Shown in pieces: positions 17,685 through 25,129 of a stretch of DNA of 28,619 bases; the stretch's first letter is position 1, and every line of letters starts with the position of its first letter. Where the stretch lies: positions 1 through 28,619 of IMG/VR virus record IMGVR_UViG_3300030520_000090; one strand, 5' to 3'. The position numbers and the translations under genes were made by a program. The DNA is from a virus. Under the pieces are notes generated by a model. The model worked only from the letters and a program-made list of their open reading frames with translations. It was not told where the DNA came from and searched no databases.

Positions 17685-20600
17685 ATGAAGCGCATTCTTG
17701 TCTTTCTCTTCGCTTTGCTGTGTCCGCTGGTGGGGCACGCTACGGTCACGACACTATACAACAGCGCCTCGTTCGCTTGCACCGGAAGCACTGGACCTTA
17801 TCCATTCACCTTCCCGATCAGCGACCCTACGGCGATGACTGTATTTCAGAACGGAGTGACCGTACCCTCCACGTCTTACACCATCATCCCCGTGAACAAC
17901 GCCTACAAGAATGGCGGCAGCGTAACCCTAGCGGTCGCCTGCCCCTCAGGTGGAACCCTTCTACTTCTTCAGCGCAAGACTCCCCTCACGCAGACTCAGG
18001 TATTCACGAATAACATGCCGATCCCGATGACGGCTATCGAGAATGGTCTCGACAAGCTCACTGAGATCGCGCAGGACCAGCAGGCAATTCTGGATCTTGG
18101 AATCGTCCAAAGCGTAACCCCCGGAACGAACATCTCTTGCACGCCTTTCGTAGGTGGCAAGTGTACCGGGGCGATCACGATCAATGGGGCATCCAGCGGC
18201 ACTGGCATCCCCTATCCGGGAGCCGGGATAGCTAACAGCTCCGGCAGTGCGTGGAACACGAGCTACAGCAACACGAACCCCATCCCTGCAAGCTTCTTGT
18301 CGGCAATCCTCCCCTCCCAGGTTCAGCCTAGCTCGACCAATGGACAGATTCTCACTACGCAGGGCGGTGTGGCCTCATGGCAGCCTCCTAGCGGAGCAAC
18401 GTCTCCTGGTGGCTCTGTCGCTTATGTGCAACTCACCACTCTCGGCGCTTATACCTCCTGCCCCACGCTGACCTTCTCTGGCGGCGGCAGCCCTTCTGTG
18501 GCTGCTGTTGGAACCATCGTATGCGATGGTAGCGGTAACCCCCTCTATGCGCTTCTGACGAATGCTGGGTATGGGTACACCAGCACTCCGACCGTGGCTG
18601 TTACTGGCGGAGCGGGTGGAGGCGGGACGGCTGTTGCTGAGATGGGATCATTCGTCATCGCCCTCAATACTCCGGTAGCCTCCTCTGGAGCGGCTACTCC
18701 CAGCTTGAGCAATGGTATCTTGACGATTCCCTATTGGCCTTCTAGTGGTGGCGGTAGTGGATGCGCTATAGGTACCTGCGTAGTGAATGCAGGTACGGCA
18801 AATCAGTATGTTGTTCAATCGTCGGGAACGTCCTACGGATTCAGCGAAACGAGCACCTACAACGGCACGCAAAACTTCGACGGCTCATACTTCTCATCTA
18901 CGGCTCCCGGATGGAACAATGGGACGCCCTACAACGGAAACACCGATTGGGCCGGAGAGTCGTTCCGCTCCGCTGCTCCGGGCTTTATGTCAGCGACTGC
19001 TGGCATTACGCAATATGAACGCTGCCTCCTGACCCACGCCGCAGAAGGTGATACGCAGTGCGCCTATGACTACTTCTACATCTTCGGCAACGTGGTCAAC
19101 CCAAATGACGAGGGTGGAACCTACCGCGCGGCTCACGTCTATCAAATAGGTAACTACTATGGTCCAGTTGTTTCGGCGACGGCGGGGAGCAACGGCACGA
19201 CTCTTCTGGTCGTAACTGGTCCGTCATGTTTTGGAGCCTGCTCGGAACACGCCTACAACGCCAGTCAGTTTGCAGTCGGCGGAATCACAGTAAATCAGAC
19301 TTCAGGTGTTACGGGTCCGTACACGGTAAGCAATTGGACCCCTAACGTAGACGGCGCTCAGGAGTACGCCCTCAGCTCGGGAACCGTGACTCCTTCTACC
19401 GCTATCGGAACGATCTCGGGAACCTGCACAACTAGCGTGCAGGGTAAATTCGGAGTCTACGGAACGCAGACTTGCACAGTGAGTGTGATCCTGGGCTCCT
19501 TCGTCTCGGGGACTAATGTATTCCATGTCGGAGCGAAAGAGGAGGAAGATACTGGAGTTACAGTGACGGGAAGCGGATCGACTCAGACCGTCACGATGCA
19601 GTCGATGTATCCATTTGCGGCTGGCGACTTCCTCGGGCAAGGCGGTCCAGCAGGCAATGCTCTTGGCCCTAACACGGGCACCGTAACTACGGTCGATCTC
19701 ATCGCGGGGGCCCTCGATTCAACTCACATTCTGTTCGGTCATTGTGCGGCTGGGAGTGGGTGTGCCGGTGGCGGCAATGTGGTCAAGCCAAATACTGCGA
19801 CCACTAGCGCGAACTTATCCCGCAATAGTGGCACCGGCCTCGTCACGGCTACCCCCAACCCCTACAATTTTGGTTCCTTCACCTACCTCCCGGTTGGATC
19901 GACAATCGTCATCACGGGGGCGGTTCCTTCCGACCTAAATGGAACGTTCACAATTGCCTCCAATACTGGAGACCTCTACAACTCTTCAATAACTTGGGTC
20001 CAGTCCGGTTCTACTGAGACCAGCACGACGGCTGGCACGATGTCGTTCCCGCTGCCTACGATCAATATCTATCCGGCTGCGATGAACTGCGGTACAAACA
20101 ACGCTACTCAAGGCGACATCCAACTCTGCACAAACCACGCGACCTGGAACGTTGCCGATGTTGCGGTCGGCGCAGAGTCAAACGAGGTTGAGCTATCAGC
20201 CTACAACATCTACATGGGTCAGAGTTCGGGATTCAACGCGAGCATTCCGTCTGCGGGCATAACCCTGTTCAACCAGGGCGCTCAGGGAGTTGGGTGGATG
20301 TACGGATGCTATAACCAAACGGCCACCGACTCAGAGTGCGTCAACATCGACGGAAACTACTCCAACGACATCTGGATTGATCGCGACCCCGTGAACAACG
20401 GAGCACTCATCCTAGACGAGAACAATACTCATTCCACAAAGCCTCTCTTCTTGATACTTCGCGGGAACTCAAATATCCAGATTTTGATGACGCCGAGCAC
20501 AGACACCTATACGTTCGGTCCCCAAGGCGCTGGCGGCTTGGTGGCTTCCTCCCTTGCGCTTCCTACTGGAGGCTCTCCGACGGTTTGCTTCCACACAGAC

Positions 20601-21629
20601 GGATCGAACGGAGCCTGCGGCAGTGGAGGCTCGGTAAGCTCTGTCGCGAACAGCGACGGCACTCTGACCATCACGCCAACCACTGGATCGGTCATAGCCT
20701 CACTTGCACTGGGACACTCGAATACCTGGACGGCACCGCAAACTTTTGCTGGGCCGGTGACGGTTACAGGAGCAAGCCAGGGTCTAGTCTTCGCGGCCGG
20801 AACGGCTACTACTGGTACCGCTGGCTCGGTCGTCTACAGTGTTGACTCTACGCATGGGTACGCAGAGGTAAACGAAAACAACACCGGGCTTGCCCGAGTT
20901 TGCACATCCACGAACAGTATTTGCTCGACAGGTGGAACCGGCCTTTCGGGCATGACTGCGGGTCAAGTGCCTATTGCCGCGACAGCATCAACGGTCACCA
21001 GTTCTGTAGCTCCTTCGATCATCATCAACACGATCACTTGCCCACTTGGCGCGGCCGGTTGCACGGTGACTCTTCCTCCTCCGGTCAACTACATCTTTTA
21101 CCCTGCCGCAACCTCTGACGGTGGATCGTCCTTCGCCTCGGGTTGCACGCGATACTCCAGCAACCAGCCGCAAGCAGGATCGGTCAATTCCGCCGCGTCA
21201 GCTCTTGGGTATATGACCTTCCAAGCTGCTCCATCCTCGCTTCAATACTGCGAGTTCACTCGTACCGAGCCGTCTTACTGGACTGGAACGTCGATGAGCT
21301 TCGACTTCTTTAGCTCTGCTACTACAGGGACGGTCATTTGGGAAGTCCAGACGGTGTGCGTGATTTCTGGTACGACGGTCCTTTCATCCTCCTATAGCCC
21401 CACGTTTGGGACGGCTTCGACCGTGACTACGACGGTGAGTGGAACCGCAAATACGCTTGGCACGACTACGACGCTGGCGAACGTGGCGCAACCGGGAGTC
21501 GGCAACTGCCCAGCGAGTCCGACAACCCCAACGCAAGTTACCTATCGTGTCTTCCGTTCGGCTTCAGACACCGCCGCCGCGAACGCGAACCTGCTCGGCC
21601 TGAACCTTGGCGTTGGAAGGAGTCAGTAA
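17685..21629 (+). CDS. T7-type tail fibre protein with an N-terminal Sec signal peptide
   Basis: A 1314-residue protein after an AAGGGG site. It begins with a clear signal peptide: basic MKR, hydrophobic ILVFLFALLCPLV, and a probable cleavage after GHA (residue 19). The mature protein starts with a domain like the T7 gp17 fibre anchor (PYPFTFPISDPTAMTVFQNGVTVPS...TSYTI, then LLLLQRKTPLTQ and a LTEIAQDQQAIL helix, to about 140), which normally docks on the tail. Then come a GY-type module (243-320), mixed beta modules, an E1-FCCH-like module (about 710-790), a GLSGMTAGQVPIAATAS linker and a C-terminal beta-sandwich that may bind glycans. Thirty cysteines lie outside the signal, mostly as nearby pairs. 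This combination is unexpected in a cytoplasmically assembled fibre. Host binding is the likely role. Confidence 0.85.
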   Translation: MKRILVFLFALLCPLVGHATVTTLYNSASFACTGSTGPYPFTFPISDPTAMTVFQNGVTVPSTSYTIIPVNNAYKNGGSVTLAVACPSGGTLLLLQRKTPLTQTQVFTNNMPIPMTAIENGLDKLTEIAQDQQAILDLGIVQSVTPGTNISCTPFVGGKCTGAITINGASSGTGIPYPGAGIANSSGSAWNTSYSNTNPIPASFLSAILPSQVQPSSTNGQILTTQGGVASWQPPSGATSPGGSVAYVQLTTLGAYTSCPTLTFSGGGSPSVAAVGTIVCDGSGNPLYALLTNAGYGYTSTPTVAVTGGAGGGGTAVAEMGSFVIALNTPVASSGAATPSLSNGILTIPYWPSSGGGSGCAIGTCVVNAGTANQYVVQSSGTSYGFSETSTYNGTQNFDGSYFSSTAPGWNNGTPYNGNTDWAGESFRSAAPGFMSATAGITQYERCLLTHAAEGDTQCAYDYFYIFGNVVNPNDEGGTYRAAHVYQIGNYYGPVVSATAGSNGTTLLVVTGPSCFGACSEHAYNASQFAVGGITVNQTSGVTGPYTVSNWTPNVDGAQEYALSSGTVTPSTAIGTISGTCTTSVQGKFGVYGTQTCTVSVILGSFVSGTNVFHVGAKEEEDTGVTVTGSGSTQTVTMQSMYPFAAGDFLGQGGPAGNALGPNTGTVTTVDLIAGALDSTHILFGHCAAGSGCAGGGNVVKPNTATTSANLSRNSGTGLVTATPNPYNFGSFTYLPVGSTIVITGAVPSDLNGTFTIASNTGDLYNSSITWVQSGSTETSTTAGTMSFPLPTINIYPAAMNCGTNNATQGDIQLCTNHATWNVADVAVGAESNEVELSAYNIYMGQSSGFNASIPSAGITLFNQGAQGVGWMYGCYNQTATDSECVNIDGNYSNDIWIDRDPVNNGALILDENNTHSTKPLFLILRGNSNIQILMTPSTDTYTFGPQGAGGLVASSLALPTGGSPTVCFHTDGSNGACGSGGSVSSVANSDGTLTITPTTGSVIASLALGHSNTWTAPQTFAGPVTVTGASQGLVFAAGTATTGTAGSVVYSVDSTHGYAEVNENNTGLARVCTSTNSICSTGGTGLSGMTAGQVPIAATASTVTSSVAPSIIINTITCPLGAAGCTVTLPPPVNYIFYPAATSDGGSSFASGCTRYSSNQPQAGSVNSAASALGYMTFQAAPSSLQYCEFTRTEPSYWTGTSMSFDFFSSATTGTVIWEVQTVCVISGTTVLSSSYSPTFGTASTVTTTVSGTANTLGTTTTLANVAQPGVGNCPASPTTPTQVTYRVFRSASDTAAANANLLGLNLGVGRSQ
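18411..18644 (+). repeat. GY-type module, copy 1 (in the fibre protein)
   Basis: Residues 243-320 of the fibre contain the two-lobed pattern GAYTSCPTLTFSGGG and GYGYTSTPTVAVTGGAGGGG, each lobe being an aromatic turn, TS-x-PT-hydrophobic strand and Gly-rich loop. Copies 2 and 3 in the next gene share the CTS(T/A)PT(L/V)T core. The similarity is at protein level; I see no long DNA identity. Confidence 0.5.
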
Positions 21630-24600
21630 TGTTTCGCAAGTTACTGCCATTCCTTCTTTGTGCTTCGGCTCTGGGTCAGGCGACCAATCCGCAGAATACC
21701 TATGTCTCGTCGGTGCTGGTCAACTCCCCATCGCTCTACCTGAACTACAACGACGCGACTTCGGCGTTCAGAGACCAAATTTCTGGATCGAACTTTAGTG
21801 GTGTGGCGTCTCTTCCAACGCCTTATGGCACTTTCCCCACAACGACAAACGCATACGGGCCGGGCCAAGTATTTCTTACTGGGTTTATCCTCCCAACTGG
21901 AAGTGTTACCTCTATTGAAATCAAATATGCGGCTGCTCCTACCTCTGGATGGACATTGACTTGCGGGGTGTTCACCAATACCAGCGGGTCAAATTGGACT
22001 GCCGGTGCGAGCGTAGTTCTAACATCCAATGGATCGATTGACCAAAAATTCAACGCTCCCACCAATTTTACGGCGTTCGCTTCGACGTCAGGGCAGATGC
22101 TGGGATGCTGGGCTCCAGCAGCATACTCTGAACCGTTCAACGGAGCAATTACAGGGAACACGGGCTACTACTTGCCCGCCGCGCAAAGTTCTTTTCCTGT
22201 AGGATCATTTTCTTATACGGCAGTAGCGGGTGGCGGCTATGCTGTCATTACTACCGTGTCTGTCCCCTACACCTCTGGTACTGTCACGACACAGCAGCCT
22301 GGATTCGACAATACGAACAACACGAACTATTCGGCTGAATACCCATACAACGGATTCTCTGTAGCCCCAAACAACACGCTCGGCGCGTTCGACTGGTCAA
22401 GTCCAGAGACTCTGATGATTCACGTCGATAGGCTGAACTGGACTCGATCTGGAACGCTGGTCCTAGCCAGCAAAGGCGATACGTCGCAGTCTACGAATTT
22501 CTGGAGGCTTTACCTTCAGATGTCTGGACAAGATAGCCAACTGTGTTTCGAGTCGTTCGGGATTGGCCCCGGTGCCGTCTCTGGTGCGCCTGCAAATGCG
22601 GACAATGTGAACTGCACGGTAGCCGCTGTTGACGTGATGCCGAACGGGTTCAACTACAACATCATGGTGCAGCTCGGAGGCAACGGCTCCGTCTATTCGA
22701 ACAGCATCTACATCAACGGGCTAGCTCAATCTCTAACCAATTCTCAGGTTGGCAGCAAGGGCTTTGGGTATGTGACCGTGGCGCTTTCGGGCAGCGGTAC
22801 GGGATACGCGAGCAACACCTACTTCTCGAACAACGGCACGGGCGGGTCAAACTGCAACGTATTCGGTGTTATGAACGCGACCGGAGGGGTGCCGGCGCTC
22901 TCTAATCCGTTCAACACTACTCCGGCTCCGAATGGGACCTATCCGATTGACTACGGCTGCACCTCTACCCCGACGCTGACCTTCTCGTTTTCGCAGACAG
23001 CCTCCATGTCTTTTGGAGGTGCTTCCAACGTTCCGACACTGACCTCGTCCACCACGGCAACTTCAGTGAACAACGGGGTCGGCAGCGGAGTGCCAGCAGG
23101 AAGCTTACTTGTCGTGCAGGGTCTTCCCCCGAGCACGACAGCAGTCACCGATTCGGGTGGGGCAACGTGCTCTCTTGCGTCTGGCGCGTCGGGCGGCGAT
23201 TCGCTGGTGTATACCTGTCCAAACGTAACCTCGGGCAGCCACACGATCACGGCGACCTTCACTTCTGGTTCCACGTACACGTCAATCAACTCGGTTGACG
23301 TTATAGGGGCAGCCACGACTTCGCCGGTCGATACTACCGTTTACGCCACTGGAACGGGAACAGCCATATCGGTGGGCCCAATCACCACTACGGGGACCGG
23401 TGAATTTTTGGTCGGCTTCGCGGGCAACAGCAATATAGCCTCCAACGGTTGGACGGCTGGCGGAACGTCGCCTTGGCCTGGTAAGGGCGGAAATTCATAT
23501 ACGTATTCCTACCTGTCAGCCCCGACAGCCGGTGCGCAGCCGACGTGGGCCGTGACGGCGACAACCTCTAATCCGTGGTACGCCACCATCGTTGCCATTA
23601 AGCCACTAGTCACGACGTATTCAGCGACGGGAACCGGTGCCACAGTGGTCGCTACGATGTCGGGGGCATCGATGAACTCAGCGGCTAGCCCAATCATGGC
23701 TCCCGGATACATCAACACCAATGTTGCGTACGGAGTGGCTGGCTCTGCGTCAACGCAAACTCCCACTTACGTGGACGAGTTCGCGGAGTTTCCTTCGACG
23801 CTATCGCTAAGCGCTCTCGGAAATATCTTTTATCAAACCAAGTTCTATCAGGGCTTGAACGACCTCGCTTCAGTGGGCAATCCAGTCAAGGTTATTTTCG
23901 ACGATGACGGATGCAACGACTTAGACAATCTGTGGGCGTTGCAGGCGGCTATCTCAGAGCAAAATTTGGGATACATTCGCTTGGTTGGAGTAGTTGAAAC
24001 GAATCTCAACTACAACGACGTTGCGATATTCCGGCAGATGCTCGATCAGGCTGGCCTCGCCAGCGTTCCAGTTGGAGTCGTGGGGACTCTTGCGTCGGGT
24101 GCTGGTGGAGCTGCTTGTCCTACGGGAAACATCAACATATTCAACTCTTCAACCCTGGCCGTCGTCGCGGCAGAACCGGGCAATGGCATTCTATCCGCAG
24201 CGACCGTCTATCGTTTGGCGATGGCTGGTTCCCCCACGAAGCCAGTCATCATCTTTAGTGCAGGCTCCACGGTCGGCATTCAGCAGTTCATGCAAAGCGC
24301 GGCAGACAGCATCTCCCCTCTGACCGGGCAGCAACTGTGGAACCTGGACGTTACGAACGGCGGCGCGGTTTACATGCAAGGCGGCGGCGGAAGCTTTCCT
24401 TCGCTGCCGAACACGGCTGGCTTCTCTGGGGGTATCGGAAGCAACTGGGGCTTGAACTACACGGCCAGTCAGTATATCCTCACCAACCAAAACTCCATGC
24501 CACTCTACTGGTATGGAGGAACTCCGCAAAGCTCCGGCCCGGACCCTGAATACACCAGAATCGGCACTGATCCAATGTGGCTGGCCTGCTCCAACTCTGC

Positions 24601-25129
24601 CTGGACATCCTGCGTTCGCTCGGCATGGGACTCGTTGCCAATGGCGAATCTCATCAGCAGCTACTTCGCTCAGGGCGTGACGATTGGCGTGACTGGCGGC
24701 ACCGGATATGCGAACAGTACAGTGTTCAATCTTTCTGGAGGTGGATCGACCTGCTCTGGCTCCGGAATTATGACCGCGAGCAGCGGAGTGCCTAACGGGT
24801 TCACTACCGCTTCCGGGGTGAACATCAACGTTGAAGGAGCCTATGCGGCGCTTGGCGCGGGTAAGGGCTGCACAAGCGCTCCTACCGTCACCTTGGTAGC
24901 CCCCACAGGAACCGGGGCGACCTTTACGACCTACCTTACCTCGCTTTGTGGAACAGACGTGATTAGCGGCGGCTCGGATTCTTTTACCACCGGAACGTGC
25001 TCCAACCAGTACATCGTGTTTCAAAATCAGTATGCGGGCGGCTCGGGAATTTCTCCGATCTTCACTCAGTTTATGGATAGCTTGATCGATGCCCCGCCCA
25101 ACGGCTCGCCGAGGATCGTACCGCAGTGA
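21629..25129 (+). CDS. Signal-peptide-bearing lectin / nucleoside-hydrolase-like appendage protein
   Basis: A 1166-residue protein whose ATG overlaps the fibre stop (TAATG) after GGAAGGAG. Its signal peptide is MFRK + LLPFLLCASAL with probable cleavage after GQA (residue 18). The N-terminal part resembles a LamG/concanavalin-like lectin: YLNYNDATSAFRDQISG at 37, APNNTLGAFDWSSPETLMIHVDRLNW, and a closing YVDEFAEFPSTLSLSALGNIFY. It is interrupted by an insert at about 62-222 and by a GY-type module that itself carries about 205 extra residues (458-663). From about 750 a nucleoside-hydrolase-like domain follows (VIFDDDGCNDLDNLWAL at 755-771, VYMQGG, SNWGLNY at 938-944, SAWDSL), with a third GY-type module at 1014-1100. 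Sixteen Cys lie outside the signal. It is probably surface-acting; catalysis is uncertain because two predicted metal-ligand Asp positions are Asn (767, 943). Confidence 0.8.
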   Translation: MFRKLLPFLLCASALGQATNPQNTYVSSVLVNSPSLYLNYNDATSAFRDQISGSNFSGVASLPTPYGTFPTTTNAYGPGQVFLTGFILPTGSVTSIEIKYAAAPTSGWTLTCGVFTNTSGSNWTAGASVVLTSNGSIDQKFNAPTNFTAFASTSGQMLGCWAPAAYSEPFNGAITGNTGYYLPAAQSSFPVGSFSYTAVAGGGYAVITTVSVPYTSGTVTTQQPGFDNTNNTNYSAEYPYNGFSVAPNNTLGAFDWSSPETLMIHVDRLNWTRSGTLVLASKGDTSQSTNFWRLYLQMSGQDSQLCFESFGIGPGAVSGAPANADNVNCTVAAVDVMPNGFNYNIMVQLGGNGSVYSNSIYINGLAQSLTNSQVGSKGFGYVTVALSGSGTGYASNTYFSNNGTGGSNCNVFGVMNATGGVPALSNPFNTTPAPNGTYPIDYGCTSTPTLTFSFSQTASMSFGGASNVPTLTSSTTATSVNNGVGSGVPAGSLLVVQGLPPSTTAVTDSGGATCSLASGASGGDSLVYTCPNVTSGSHTITATFTSGSTYTSINSVDVIGAATTSPVDTTVYATGTGTAISVGPITTTGTGEFLVGFAGNSNIASNGWTAGGTSPWPGKGGNSYTYSYLSAPTAGAQPTWAVTATTSNPWYATIVAIKPLVTTYSATGTGATVVATMSGASMNSAASPIMAPGYINTNVAYGVAGSASTQTPTYVDEFAEFPSTLSLSALGNIFYQTKFYQGLNDLASVGNPVKVIFDDDGCNDLDNLWALQAAISEQNLGYIRLVGVVETNLNYNDVAIFRQMLDQAGLASVPVGVVGTLASGAGGAACPTGNINIFNSSTLAVVAAEPGNGILSAATVYRLAMAGSPTKPVIIFSAGSTVGIQQFMQSAADSISPLTGQQLWNLDVTNGGAVYMQGGGGSFPSLPNTAGFSGGIGSNWGLNYTASQYILTNQNSMPLYWYGGTPQSSGPDPEYTRIGTDPMWLACSNSAWTSCVRSAWDSLPMANLISSYFAQGVTIGVTGGTGYANSTVFNLSGGGSTCSGSGIMTASSGVPNGFTTASGVNINVEGAYAALGAGKGCTSAPTVTLVAPTGTGATFTTYLTSLCGTDVISGGSDSFTTGTCSNQYIVFQNQYAGGSGISPIFTQFMDSLIDAPPNGSPRIVPQ
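22751..22999 (+). repeat. GY-type module, copy 2, first part
   Basis: Residues 375-457 contain GSGTGYASNTYFSNNGTGGSNC and GCTSTPTLTFSFSQ, closely parallel to copy 3 (GGTGYANSTVFNLSGGGSTC and GCTSAPTVTLVAP). The copy breaks off after the PTLTF strand and resumes at 23618 with ATGTGAT, about 205 residues later. Confidence 0.55.
23618..23662 (+). repeat. GY-type module, copy 2, second part
   Basis: Residues 664-678 (YSATGTGATVVATMS) match the end of copy 3 (APTGTGATFTTYL). This marks the right boundary of the domain inserted between the two parts. Confidence 0.5.
24668..24928 (+). repeat. GY-type module, copy 3 (inside the hydrolase-like domain)
   Basis: Residues 1014-1100 form an uninterrupted GY-type module lying between two parts of the nucleoside-hydrolase-like domain: the SAWDSLPMANLI segment before it and a C-terminal helix (FTQFMDSLIDAPP) after it. 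It is the best reference copy for reading the split copy 2. Confidence 0.55.

Noticed and set aside
24191-25024. A 277-residue minus-strand frame
   Set aside because: Shadow of the lectin/hydrolase gene; composition is Arg/Ala/Gly-rich and no start signal is visible.
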